The notes beneath the pieces are model-generated. The model worked only from the letters and a program-made list of their open reading frames with translations. It ran no database searches and was not told the DNA's origin. From Leishmania donovani (Eukaryota; Euglenozoa; Kinetoplastea; Trypanosomatida; Trypanosomatidae), in assembly GCF_000227135.1 (NCBI RefSeq), contig NC_018240.1, positions 370,956 to 434,955 of the forward strand: a DNA stretch of 64,000 nucleotides, given 5' to 3'. The position numbers and the translations under genes were made by a program. This document shows positions 20,521 through 31,647 of the stretch, piece by piece (position 1 is the stretch's first letter; the number at the start of each line of letters is the position of its first letter).

Positions 20521-22663
20521 CACGAAAAAAAGATTTGAGGGACAAGGAGGGAAACAAACGACGCACGTGCGGGTGCTGGAGAGAAAGGCGAGACACAGGG
20601 GAAAGGAATGGTGCGACGCGGGAAGGAGGGTGCGGAGGTGCCAGAGGGAGGTAGGGAAGCTGGTGTATAAAGGGGTAAGTGTAAGAAAAAAAGGAGGGAA
20701 AGAAAGGATGAGGAAGTGAAGAAGCTCTGGCGAGCTGTTCCAGATGTGGCCGTGTGTTTGGGTAGGGTGGTGGTGGTGGTGGTGGTGGTGGTGGCAGTGA
20801 CGTTGCCGACTGCTTTTCGAGCCTAAACTCTGCAGTGCTGGGCGTGTTTGCGGGCATGAAGGTATTTAGCGAAGAGAGAGAGACGTGAAGATAAGGCTGA
20901 AGAGGGCGGAACGTCCACATCGAAGGTCATCCCGCGAGGTGAGGGGGATGTGCGAGATAAGCTCGCTGCCGCCGTGGATACGAAATCGGTACTCTTTTTC
21001 AACGGCAGAGGTGAAAGGGAGATATGCCTGGGGGCTGGATGTTGAGAGGATCAGCTCTGTAGTGACAGCTCCGAGCGAAGGGGTGAGAGCGACGGAGAGA
21101 GGGAGGACAAGCGAGCTCTACGAGATGATGAATGCCCGCTGCGGCTCCACAGCGAAAGTTCCAAACAACAACAAAATGTACATTTCACGAACCGAATGTG
21201 CCACATGTGCGTGTATGCATATATATATATATATGTATAGGTATGACGCGCGTAAACTGCACTGCCGTATAAAAGTACACTCCACGGGCCTCTACGTCCG
21301 ACCCTGTCACAGCCCCCCACCCCCCGACTGCGTGGTGCGAAGCAGCAGCAGCAGCAGCAGCCGAAGCACACGCCGGTAGAGCAGTGCGCCGACTCCGTCA
21401 TCGGAGCACGGCCCCAGCCCCAAACGCTGCCCACCCGCCCCCTGAGCGGGTCGCCTCACAGCCGCTCCCATTGTGCCGGCCGCCACGCGATGCACCCGCC
21501 CCATCGGGGGGGGGGCACTCGGGCCTCCCCACACCAGCGGTGGGCACGATGAGGGCCGGGGATGGGACACGCTCGAGTCGTGATGACATCTCGCCCATCA
21601 TGTGGATGGCACAGACGTGTTCACGGTCGCAGGTTGCTCCGACGCCACGCCATCCACGGGCCTCACCGCCACCACGCGCAGCGATGTATCGTGCAGACCT
21701 CCTTTGCGTCGCAGGCACTGGACCCTGTCACTGCCAGAAGTGGATCGGCACGGGCATGGACAAGGGGGCCGACTGGCTTTCCCAGAGATAGTGGGGTCAT
21801 TGGACACTAACACCGCACACGGAGGCGTCTCCCCGTCCATCAGAGGGATGGGGGAATCAATCGTCTGCAGAAAGTTACAAAAGCGAAGGCGTGTGTGCGT
21901 GGAGGCGCTGATGATTTTATTGTCCGCCGCACCAGATGGAAAGGCAGAGCAGGGAGGAGGTGGCTGCACATGCATGCATGCTATGAAGGCGACTGACGAT
22001 GGCGCGTCGCTCGTGCCTTCGCCGTCGTGCACGCCGCAGTGCAGTCAGCCAGAGAGAGAAAGAGAGGACGGAGTGGAAAAGAGAAAGCAGCGACATCCAC
22101 TCACGCACCCACACGGCACATACACATGTTAAGAGCGTCCACACATCAATTTTCCAAGCAGCCGTGGAGACACGGGAACGGGCGCCCCTCCTTTCCTCCC
22201 TCGCCTGGTTCCCCACTCTACCACCACCACCAGAGAAAGAGCGTCTTGCCGCTACCAATGCACGAGGACCGTACGGGTTGCTCACGTTCCTGTGTGTGCA
22301 CGACTGATGAGGTGATGCTCGGTGGCTTGGCCATCTTTTATTTTGTTGCATCGTCTTTTTTTTTATATGCACGTCTGATGTCGCGTACGTTTTTGCTTCC
22401 TCTTCATTGTAGCCGAGGAGGGGCGGTGATCTCGCCATCAACCATCTTCCTCCCTTCACGCAAACACACCCAAGGAGGCGCGAAGGCGAAGGCGGGCCCC
22501 CTTTTTTGTTGTTGGCGGCAGAGAGCCGAGAAGGAGGGTGAGCAGCGCAGCCTTTGAGTTGGGGGATCTTGCCAATGGCCTTTCCTTGCCTCCATCGGCT
22601 TGGTCACCGTCAGACGGTGCGCGTGCACATGCTGCGCCCCTGCGTCAATGAGCCAGAGACACT
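20521..22663. other. Spacer between bL27m and adenylosuccinate synthetase
   Basis: Holds a second (GGT)n tract at 20768-20795, an (AT)n tract at 21218-21233, the probable SIDER remnant at 21301-21875, and unrecognised sequence otherwise. No gene supported. Confidence 0.6.
21301..21875 (-). mobile_element. Probable SIDER (degenerate retroposon) remnant
   Basis: About 575 bp of GC-rich non-microsatellite sequence quite unlike its surroundings, with no open frame of note. It contains phrases I associate with Leishmania SIDER elements (transcribed-strand text such as GAGGCGACCCGCTC, GTGTCCCATCCCCGGCCC and GTCCAATGACCCC) and has the right length. It would lie in the 3' UTR of the bL27m transcript, the usual SIDER location. 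Recognition is from memory of the repeat family, not an alignment; boundaries are approximate. Confidence 0.5.
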
Positions 22664-23221
22664 TCACTCGTACGAGTAGCGGCTAAGCGGGCGCAGGAAG
22701 GGCACCAGTCCACGAGTAAAGCAGTTGGGGTCCTGGAAGCGCTCCGTTGCCTTCGGCACCCTCATCACGCGCTCGCGCCAGTGCGGCTCCGTCACATGAT
22801 CCAGCTCAGCACGGTAGTGCGCGTTGCCCGCTACCATCATGGAGGCCTTTCCGCGGGCCTGAAGGGCGGCGCGCATGCATCGACTGCGGTACACCTTCTG
22901 AATGTCGGGCTCCACGTCGAGCCACTTGTACGAAGGGTTGATGCGCGAGGTGCGGATGGTCATGACACCCTTCGTCGTCGCATATAGAGTGAAGGTGTTG
23001 GGGTCCATGCGGACGTTGCGCCCTGGCCTGTACTCGGGTTGCCGCGAGTACCGGTCCTGGCCAAAGCGGCGGCGCTGCTCCTTCAGCTTCTCCACCGGCG
23101 TGACGGGGGTGCCAGGGATGACGTGGAAGATCTTCGCCTTCTGCCGCGGCGACCCGGCCTGATTCTTGGCATTGCCGGCCGTCACCTTGCTGGCGTACCG
23201 GCTGGGGGTTATGCGCAGCAT
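22664..23221 (-). CDS. Mitochondrial large-subunit ribosomal protein bL27m
   Basis: 185 residues. A basic N-terminus (MLRITPSRYASKVTAG) fits a mitochondrial presequence. The bL27 core follows: KNQAGSPRQKAKIFHV, then RFGQDRYSRQPEYRPGRNVR and NTFTLYATTKGVMTIRTSR, corresponding to the bacterial GTKFHPG-N-V-G...LFAT-DG-V segment. The C-terminal 80 residues are an extension of the trypanosomatid type, with many Arg and aromatic residues. The bacterial N-terminal tail that reaches the peptidyl transferase centre is replaced here. First ATG chosen. Confidence 0.85.
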   Translation of the reverse strand: MLRITPSRYASKVTAGNAKNQAGSPRQKAKIFHVIPGTPVTPVEKLKEQRRRFGQDRYSRQPEYRPGRNVRMDPNTFTLYATTKGVMTIRTSRINPSYKWLDVEPDIQKVYRSRCMRAALQARGKASMMVAGNAHYRAELDHVTEPHWRERVMRVPKATERFQDPNCFTRGLVPFLRPLSRYSYE

Positions 23222-23940
23222 CGTCAGCGATGCGAATCAACACGACAAGGGGTGAGGAGGAGCCGCAGGTAAGTCGGCGGTGCGAAGGAAGAGAGAGACA
23301 GACGCAAGAGCGAGGCAGGACTGCCTTTCTCTTTCTCTCGGAGCCCTTTCTGCTTTTCATGCTTGCCAAGCATCGAGTATTGGTATCGTTGCGTCGTCAA
23401 CGACGCATGACACACGCGTGCGCATGGCCGCACAGACGACAGCAGCAACGGCAAAAAAAAAAGAAAAGGACAACAACACAGGAGGATGACGAGAAAGAAA
23501 GCGTTGAGGCGATGAGGTCCCAGAGATACAGGAAGAGGAAGAGGAAGAGGGGGAAGGGGGCAGCGTGCGTGTGTGTGCGCGCGACAGGTGCGCCGTGCCA
23601 CCACAAACCACATCGATGACGCCGTTGCTGGTGACATGCGCGGAGAGGCGTGATACGAGGAGGAGATCATGCGGCACTTCCCTTGCAACTCCTCCCCTCT
23701 GTACGGTCCTTCGTCCGCTCTGGCGATGCGTTTGACATCCCATAGCTGCTCATGTTCTCCTTGTTGCCTTTTTCTTGAGTATGATGGGAGGAATCACAGA
23801 TGTATCCATATATATATATATATATCAAGTACTTCAACACTTTCAACTCGCGCGCACACGAACCTTGCGCTTTCTTTTTTTTTACAGTCTATCCAGCAAG
23901 CCTCTGTTGATCATGGGCGTGCGTGGTTTTCTTGTGCTAA

Positions 23941-24011
23941 GACTTCCACACAACACACACACATATATATATATATATATCGTGTGTCTGTGTGTGTGTT
24001 GTGTGGAAGTC
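23941..24011. repeat. Perfect 22-bp inverted repeat with (AT)9 loop
   Basis: Arms 23941-23962 (begins gacttccacacaac) and 23990-24011 (ends gttgtgtggaagtc) are exact reverse complements. The 27-nt interval starts with nine AT units, themselves self-complementary, so DNA or RNA could fold into a long hairpin. Confidence 0.9.
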
Positions 24012-24631
24012 GGCGTTGCCGCCCTTTTTGTTTTCTCTGTTTTTGTTTCGTTCATTGCCGGCACTCCACCCTCGCCTGCCGCCCCTCTACACACACAACA
24101 ACAGCAACGAAAAAAAAACACCATGGCCACTTTCGTCGTTTTTTTGTTGTGTTGTTTCGTCTCCGAGCCTCATGCAAGCATCGTCTCCGTCGTCTCCGCG
24201 TGCGTTGTGAGCATGGTGTGAGTCGTGAGGTGGCTGAAAAAAGAGGAGGAGAGATCGCCGTCGCTTGCCCCTCTTTCTCATCGCCCGGACATAAGAGAGC
24301 TACACGCCCACAACAAAACACATACACAGATATGGATGCATGCATACACATCACGAAGAGGCGAGAAAGAGAGACGCAAGTGGACCAGGGAAGGGAAGAG
24401 GGTGGGCTGTGTGAGTCTCTATGCAGGAGCGAGCGCGAGACAACCGAACGGGGAACAAAACGGCAAACACGAAAAAAAAAAGGAAATCACAGCCCACAAA
24501 AACCACGAAGAAGCGCTTTCTACGCACACATACAACGAAACAAGATGAGAGTCAAAACATTACAATTAAAAAAAATACACACCATGTGTCGAAGCTCACA
24601 AAACAGAACACACGGAAGAACTAAAGAAGAT

Positions 24632-24662
<31 letters not shown>

Positions 24663-24994
24663 AGCAGAAAATGAGCGGGACTGCTTGCGTGTGATTTTTG
24701 TGTGTGCATGCGTGTGTGTATGGGTGTAAATTTCTTTGTTGTTGGAGGGAGAACGTGGGGGAGGAGGAGGAGTCGAAAGAGGCGGAAAAAAAATAGAAAC
24801 ACGCACGCAAAGAAAGAGGGAGAGAGGACAGGTGGAGGAGGTGGTGGTGACCGGAGAAGGGCGACACTCCGGCCACACGTACGCGGGGTGTAGGTCGTGT
24901 GCTTGTGCAACCGTGCATGCTTGGGTGGAAGTCAGCGAAAAGGGCACGCACGCACACACAAACAAACACACGCGCGTAGGAGAGGGGGGGGAGG

Positions 24995-25060
24995 GGTTTG
25001 TGTGTGTGTGTGTGTGTATGTGATGGATGGGAGGATTTTCCACACACACACACACAAACC
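24995..25060. repeat. Perfect 20-bp GT/CA inverted repeat
   Basis: Arms 24995-25014 (ggtttgtgtg...) and 25041-25060 (...cacacaaacc) are exact reverse complements with a 26-nt loop. The unique GGTTT/AAACC ends make the match more than two facing microsatellites. Confidence 0.85.
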
Positions 25061-27582
25061 TTCAAAAAAGAAAGTATATATACACACGAAAGGCGGAGAG
25101 AGAGAGATGCAAAAGCACAAGAACAGCAGGAGATCAGAACAACACGCAAACGCCGAGCGGTGAAGAAAGTAAAAAGAGTGAGCGAGTGAGTGAAGCGGGA
25201 AAACCAAAAAGTGAAAATAGCGCTTAATGGCGGCCGGGAATGTTAAGGTGTGCGAGCAGACGGAGAGAAAGACTCAGAGACCGGCAACCAAGGAGAACAG
25301 GGTGTCTGAGGGGGAAGGGGAGATGATCACAGTTAGACTGAGGCGCACACGCACTCACGAAGGCACGATCAATTAGTAGTAACCGTAAGACCAGAGAGAG
25401 AGATGCGATGAGAGGAGGGGCGAGTGAGCAAGAAGAGGTGAAGAAAAAGTGTCTGCTGTTGTTTTTCTTCATCTCAGAGCCTTCTCGTCTCCCTTCCTTA
25501 TTCCGCTAATCCCACTCTTGCTGTGTCCGTGTGTGTACGTGCGCTGCTGCTGCTGTCACCGTGCATCGTGTAAGAGTGTGCTATTGCTCTCTTCCTCTTC
25601 CGTTGACGCTACCTTGAACAAGTTAACCTCGATTGTCTTGGGAGGGAAGGGTGGGGGGAGAGAAGAGGTGATGATAGAGGGGAGATGAGGGCAGCGAAAA
25701 AAAAAAGCAAGGCATAAAAAACAGTCGATTACAATCAACACGGTGTGCTTAAAAGTCAGGGGACACTTAAAAAAGAAACATGTATCACACAAACTCGAAA
25801 TCAAGACAGAAAAAAAGAAAATCGAGGGTCGACAGTAGGTAGGAGGAGGAAAGAGGGTGGTGGTGGTGGTGGAAGACGAGAAAGGTACTGGGGAAAAGAA
25901 GGGAAGTGCAAGAGAAAGCATACGAACACACACACACACGCACCCCCATAAAAAAAAGAAGGACGATCGGCGAATATGAGTCGAGTACACCAATCGACAC
26001 GCAAAAAGAAAAGCCAATGCAGGCGTGTGAAAGTTCAGAAAGCAAAACGAAAAGAGCTCAACCGTGAAAAATTAGTCTAAGCACGCACGTGCGCGCGCCC
26101 AATGTGGTGCAGGATGATGACCTCACTCGTTTGCATTCCTGTTGCTTTTTTTGTTTTATATATGGAGAAACTACCACTCCTTTCTTTTTTTACTCCAAAA
26201 ATAAGAGACAAACCCTACACACTCGAAGACGGATGATCTCCGCTGAGTTCTTTCGCGTGTCTTCAGCAAGTGTGTGTGTGAGTCGGAGAGGGAGAGGAGC
26301 TGTCCTCTGACGGCTGTTTCCACCTCTTCATCTTCCCCTCTTACATTATTGTCTTCTTTTCGGGAGGGGATTAGTAGGGCATACACAGCTCCTCACGCAT
26401 TCTCTTTTTCCACTTGCAAGAGCTTCACACGTTTTATTTTGCCAGTTGTTTTCTTATTTTTTATTTTCGCCACGTCTCTCTCTCTCTCTAGACCCCACCA
26501 CAACCCGCATCCACTTCGATCTTCACTTTTCCTCTTCTTCCTCTATCACCGGGCCCCTTCTTGCGAGGCGGAGAGGTCGTTGTGTGTGTGTGTGTGGGAG
26601 GGAGGAGGGGGGAAGAGAGGGGTTCGTAAGATGTGGTGAGGTGGCGAGTGTGTGTAAGGGGTTAGCGAGCTCGCTCTCTTTTTTTTTCTCTCACGCACCT
26701 TGCTGACGGCTTGCGTTTCTTTTTTTTGTTGTTGTTGTTTGCCCGCTCTGGTTTTGCTCTGTCGCTTTAGTCGTCGTGTTCCGTCACTGTCCACCAGCGT
26801 CGAGATGGATGGATGGATGAGCGGATGGGGGTGGATGGAGACATATATATATATGCGTGTGTGTGTGTGGTTTGCGCCCCTTCGCTGTTGGTGTGGCTGT
26901 CGTTCTCCGTCGCTCCGTGTTTCTGTGTGTGTATGTGTGTCGTGTGTATCGTGCGACGCTGCCACCCATCACCTCCGCAAAACAACAAACAAACACACAC
27001 ACACAAGCACATACACGCACGTCTCCTCCTCGTTTTGTTTCGTTGTCCAGAGAGGAGCGAAACACGTCCGAGGGAGAAAAGCGACCACATGATGGAAGCC
27101 TGAAAAGCCAACAAGAAAACAACAAGGAGGGAGGGGGCGCATGTGGGTGGGGAGGGAAGGAGGAGCAGATCAGGCGAAAAGCAGCACGGGAACAAATAGA
27201 GAACCATGGCGTGCATGATCAAACACGACGAAGAACCCAACCAAAAAACAACAACAAAAGAAGAAAGAGACGCGCCTTGCTGAGTTCATCACTCGGGAAG
27301 AGGGGGAGGGGGAGGGGAGAAGCATAAAGTAGCACAAAGGAGAACACGGCCCACAAAAGAAAAAAAACGAAGGGCAGAGGGAGGGAGGGGGAGGGTGGGT
27401 AGAGGGAGGTGGAGTACAAAGACAACGAAAAAAGAGAGAAAGAAACGAGAACACACAGGCAAACACATGAGAAACGAACAACGAAGACAGGTCAACTTAA
27501 CGAGGAAGACAATATAAAGCGTGAACCAACGAAGAAAAAAAAGAGAGAGGGGGGGGGGGGAGAGAGAGGGAAGAGGCTTTTT

Positions 27583-27945
27583 GTGTGTGTGTGTGTGCGT
27601 GTCTGTAGGTGTCTGTGTGTGTGTGTGTGTGGGTGTGTGTGTTATTCGATCAACGCTGTTGCTGTGGGTTTATATATATATATATCAGATATATATGTAA
27701 TAGTGAATATATATACATATATATATGTGTGTGTGTTCTTTCGTGTGTACGTGTGTTCGCGCGTGGCACCGTACGCATCCTTTCTTTGTCTGCACGTCTC
27801 CTCGGTGCTTCCTCTGGTTTTGGCTTCGCTCCTTGTACTCTCCGTCTCATATTACTTCTTCTGCGAGGGCGACGAGCACACACAGACACAGACACACACA
27901 CACACACACACGCACACACACACCTACAGACAGACACACAGACAT
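27583..27945. repeat. Facing GT and CA tracts flanking an AT palindrome
   Basis: A (GT)n-rich tract (27583-27644, with ctgtaggtgt) faces a (CA)n-rich tract (27879-27945, with cacctacag). Between them 27670-27727 is nearly pure A/T and self-complementary. Located about 240-600 nt past the NT3 stop. Confidence 0.6.
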
Positions 27946-28183
27946 ACAGAGCAGGTGTACCAGCAAGAAGAAAAGGCGAAGCAACTAAGACGCGGTGGGA
28001 GCCGACGGGTGGAGTCAGAGAGGTTGAGAGAGTGAACGACAGTGTGTGCGGTGGTCGTCGTCACCTTTTTTTTTCCTGTGTCGCTTACACACACACACAC
28101 ACATGCTCTCGCCCCCTTGACCTCGAGCCTGCCGCTGCTGCTGCCGCCGCTGCCTCGTGCCCGCGTTTCATTTTGCATTGTGC

Positions 28184-29689
28184 TTAGGGCAGGAAGGGCA
28201 CGATTGCCATCGCCAGCATGGCGGACAGCGATGCACCAGCGAGGAGCGCGACACCCATCAGCTGACCGGCCATCACGCGCTGGCCCTCCGTGCGCAGGCG
28301 TGCGTCGATCGGGCCGAACACCATCGAAATCGCACCGAAGAAGCCGTTCGTGAGGCCGAGCAGCGCAAAGAACACGTACGGGGCCGGGTGGCCAGGGATG
28401 TACTTGAAGATGCACAGGAAGGTCAGCGGAATGAAGATGAAGCGGCACCCGACGCCAATGAAGAGCACCAAGTGCGAGGGCCACAGGAACTTCACTGAGG
28501 ATAGCCAGCGGCCGGTCGCATCACCGCAGTTGTACAGCAGAATCGCGATGGTTGCAAACCACCTGTCCGCGCGGTCGACCGGGATCATGAGGGACGGCAG
28601 GATGAGCAACGAAACAAAGAAGTTGCAGAAGCAGGAAACCATGAGAGGCCAAATGAACTTCACCACAGGCCACGCGCGCGTGCGCTGCAGCTGCTCCGAG
28701 GTGGTCAGGTTGCGGTCGTCAGCGTTGCTGTCGCTGTAGGTGTCGCCAGCCTGGCGGCCCACCACCCGCACCTCGTCGCACTCGCTCAGCTCGTCAGAGC
28801 CACCCGCCCCCTCGGCCTTGCGGCGCGCCTTATCAGCCTCCTCGTCGACGAGATCGCCGTAGATCTCATTGCCCTTAGCCGCCGGATTGGTGGTAAAGGG
28901 TTGACGCTGGTTGCTGCTGCTGAGGGTGGCGTTCAGCTCCTCCTGGGCGGCTTTGTTGGTCTCCTCGACGTCCAGGCCCTTTGCGGCGTCATTGGCCCGC
29001 TTGATGGCACGGAACTCACCGACGTGCTCCTGCGCATAGGAGTTGAAGCGCAGCGAGAGCGCCATGGCGAGCGCAACACCCATGAAGCCGAGGGCGAGGC
29101 TGAAGTAGAGGTACGCCTGGCGGAGCACCGAGTCGTACGTGTCCTCCATGGACGCCTTGATGATGCACTGCAGCGTCGAGGAAATCACACCGGAGAAGCC
29201 GCAGCCGAACATGATGGCGGACATGAACTTCGGCGGCATCGTACCCACCAGCGCGTAGCACGTCGCCTCCAGGTAGGACTTGCCCACGCCAGCCGCGATG
29301 GTCACGATGAAGAAGGCGACCATGGCGCCGACCTGCGACACGCCCCCGGCGGGAATGACCAGAATTACGAACACCTCCACCATCATGAGCGTCAGGGCCA
29401 TGAAGAAGCGAAAGGAGAGGGAGAGCTTGCGCGCCCACGGGGTCAGCACCGTTGGGCCGACCAATGCCTGCGTCACCACCGACGCCACGTTGTAGAAGGT
29501 GAGAATGTTATTCCAGAAAATGGGGCTGTTCGGCTTCGCATTCGGGTCTCGGGTTGCGTACTTGTAGTAGTCGAGCATGTACGCCGGTGCCGATGTGAGG
29601 GCATTCAGCGGCATGAGCATCGAAACACCGAGGAGCACGCACGTGGCATACACGTACAGCTCCGCCAGGGAGGAGAAGTTGAGGATCAT
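28184..29689 (-). CDS. NT3: NT3-type purine nucleobase transporter (ENT/SLC29 family)
   Basis: 501 residues with about eleven hydrophobic segments in two blocks (about 10-225 and 345-501), separated by a hydrophilic, Asn/Glu/Asp-rich cytosolic loop of about 120 residues, as in protozoan equilibrative nucleoside transporters. Characteristic stretches are LGVSMLMPLNALTSAPAY in TM1, FGCGFSGVISSTLQCIIKAS in TM5 and the conserved end of the protein (LLGLTNGFFGAISMVFGP, GVALLAGASLSAMLA). Purine auxotrophic parasites depend on such carriers. The NT3 name rests on the gene neighbourhood (adenylosuccinate synthetase and S4) as I remember it; NT1, NT2 or NT4 would be the alternatives. First ATG chosen. 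Confidence 0.85.
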   Translation of the reverse strand: MILNFSSLAELYVYATCVLLGVSMLMPLNALTSAPAYMLDYYKYATRDPNAKPNSPIFWNNILTFYNVASVVTQALVGPTVLTPWARKLSLSFRFFMALTLMMVEVFVILVIPAGGVSQVGAMVAFFIVTIAAGVGKSYLEATCYALVGTMPPKFMSAIMFGCGFSGVISSTLQCIIKASMEDTYDSVLRQAYLYFSLALGFMGVALAMALSLRFNSYAQEHVGEFRAIKRANDAAKGLDVEETNKAAQEELNATLSSSNQRQPFTTNPAAKGNEIYGDLVDEEADKARRKAEGAGGSDELSECDEVRVVGRQAGDTYSDSNADDRNLTTSEQLQRTRAWPVVKFIWPLMVSCFCNFFVSLLILPSLMIPVDRADRWFATIAILLYNCGDATGRWLSSVKFLWPSHLVLFIGVGCRFIFIPLTFLCIFKYIPGHPAPYVFFALLGLTNGFFGAISMVFGPIDARLRTEGQRVMAGQLMGVALLAGASLSAMLAMAIVPFLP

Positions 29690-29796
29690 CTTGCTGTACT
29701 AGGGCGAGGAGGAAAGCCGTTTTTCTTGTAGAGCTTCAACAACAACAAGACGTAAAGCAAGACTGGTCCGTGATGGACTTCCACTTCTGTAGTATC

Positions 29797-29830
29797 CTTG
29801 AGGGAGGGAGGGAGGGAGGGGGGGGGGATT
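29797..29830 (-). promoter_or_regulatory. Predicted trans-splice acceptor of the NT3-type gene
   Basis: On the transcribed strand a C-rich (CCCT)n tract opposite 29799-29829 leads directly into CAAG, with the AG at 29798-29797. This gives a 5' UTR of about 107 nt to the ATG at 29689. Confidence 0.6.
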
Positions 29831-31235
29831 GCCTCTTAGGATTATGTGCGCTTGAATCGCTTGGTCGTCGTCTACCTCTTTTCCGATGCGTGCTCTCCCC
29901 ACTGGTATCTCCAATATAGCCTTCACGTCTTTTGCGGGAAGAGAGAGAGAGGAGGGGCGAGATGGGTGTGGAGGGCTGCTGATGCACACGTCTCTGCGGT
30001 TTAGTGAAGATGCGAAGAGACTGTGTGTGTGTATGTGCGCTCACGTAATTCTTCGTCGCTCTTTCTGCTATCAACGAGAAAGAGGGATTCGGGACGCAAA
30101 ACGAGAAGGGGGCGTGATGGCGCGTGGTACACGCGAGGGCTACAGAAATGAGGGAAAGACGGAGAGGGGGCAGAGGCGGGGGAACACGGAAGCGGACTTC
30201 TTGTGCGAGAACAAAACGCGGTGAGCTGGCGAGAAAAGAAGGAAAATGACTGAATAGGACGGCGGTGAGTACGCCGAGTGGAAAGAAGGGGTGGGGAGTG
30301 GGGCGGTTCGAGGTGGGAGGAATGCGTGGTGCGCAGCGGAAGAGGCGGAGACGGCGGATAAGCGCGGCGGTTGCACCAATTCGCACACCCATACACGCAA
30401 AAACACCCGAGCAAGAGACGAGAGAGAGGGAGGGAGGGGGATAAAGAATTCGGTCAGCGTGAAACACAGACATGGAGACGGTGTAGGAGGCGCGGGCGAG
30501 AAAGGAAAGATGAAGGCGGAGGTGGACCCCTCTCCACACAGGTCCAGCCACACCGCGGCCCACGAGTCTAAGTGGAAAATGCCCGTGTCGCGATTCTCCT
30601 ACGCTCTGCCCGCCGCCTCCCTCTCGTTTGCCTGGTCACAGCCAACGCCACGCTCAAACACGCACACGCACACCAAACATCACATGCGTTCAGGGATGCG
30701 TGCTGGAGTTGATGCTGGAGGCAGCGGGGCACTGTGCCAGTGGAGGCGTGAAGAGGAGGAGGGGGGCCAGGCCCATGCACGCAAGAGTCCATCCTCATCG
30801 TCATTATCCCTTCGCCGCTGTCCTCGCCGGTGAGGGGGGGGGGTGGACGATATACTCATGTCGTCTTTCGCTTTTTGCGCGTTGGTCGTGAGGAAATAAC
30901 GAACGAAAACAGCTAAACTGAGAAAGGAAAACAGCTGTAGAACACGAGAGAACCACTAAAGCGGAGCCCGTCCCGTGCGACACACGCACACCCACTCACA
31001 GAGAGAGGGAGGGAGAGGGAGACCGGCCAAGAGACAGACACACGCACGCGCCTACGCGGATGCATGCAAATAACGTGAAGCGATTTGGGGAAAGGCACAG
31101 CAAAAGCACAGAGAGGGCCGAGAGGGGAGAAGCGCTTCACACACCTCAAGCACCTCTTCTCGAACCCTCACAGTCCACCCGCTAAGTCGCTTCAGAGTCA
31201 CAAACACGCACACACGCACGCGTGTAATCGCCTCC
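29831..31235. other. Spacer between S4 array and NT3
   Basis: No gene supported. Its right end (30995-31235) is the 3' flank of the downstream S4 gene and is repeated identically after the assembly gap at 31407-31647. Confidence 0.7.
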
Positions 31236-31307
31236 TCACTTGCGGGCCTTGCGGGCACCACGAGCTGGCGCGTTCTTGCGGGCCTCGGCCGCGATCAGGC
31301 GCTCCTC
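31236..31307 (-). CDS. RPS4: 40S ribosomal protein S4 (eS4), C-terminal fragment at a contig end
   Basis: Only the last 23 codons and the stop are present before the gap at 31308. They are identical to the end of the intact copy, and so are the 241 bp downstream. The fragment is probably the same gene as the N-terminal piece at 32681-32914, with the contig between them misplaced or from another allele. It is not evidence for a truncated protein. Confidence 0.85.
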   Translation of the reverse strand, partial: EERLIAAEARKNAPARGARKARK

Positions 31308-31406
31308 NNNNNNNNNNNNNNNNNNNNNNNNNNNNNNNNNNNNNNNNNNNNNNNNNNNNNNNNNNNNNNNNNNNNNNNNNNNNNNNNNNNNNNNNNNNNN
31401 NNNNNN
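31308..31406. other. Assembly gap (99 N)
   Basis: Placeholder inside an S4 gene. The 313 bp before it (30995-31307) recur exactly after it (31407-31719), so the two contigs overlap rather than flank missing sequence. Confidence 0.98.
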
Positions 31407-31647
31407 CTCACAGAGAGAGGGAGGGAGAGGGAGACCGGCCAAGAGACAGACACACGCACGCGCCTACGCGGATGCATGCAAATAACGTGAAGCGATTTGG
31501 GGAAAGGCACAGCAAAAGCACAGAGAGGGCCGAGAGGGGAGAAGCGCTTCACACACCTCAAGCACCTCTTCTCGAACCCTCACAGTCCACCCGCTAAGTC
31601 GCTTCAGAGTCACAAACACGCACACACGCACGCGTGTAATCGCCTCC

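Larger units (their letters stand above)
23222..28183. other. 5-kb spacer downstream of the NT3-type transporter
   Basis: The longest gene-free stretch. It should contain the NT3 3' UTR (right side) and the bL27m leader (left side). It is full of GT/CA, TA and A-rich tracts; perfect inverted repeats lie at 23941-24011 and 24995-25060, and a looser one at 27583-27945. No protein or RNA gene supported. Published work places a purine-responsive stem-loop in the Leishmania NT3 3' UTR; I cannot identify which segment here corresponds. Confidence 0.65.

Noticed and set aside
27670..27727. AT palindrome as a replication origin or centromere
   Set aside because: Such TA tracts recur in many spacers here (21.2, 23.8, 33.1, 33.4, 46.6, 53.4, 63.8 kb); nothing marks this one as special.
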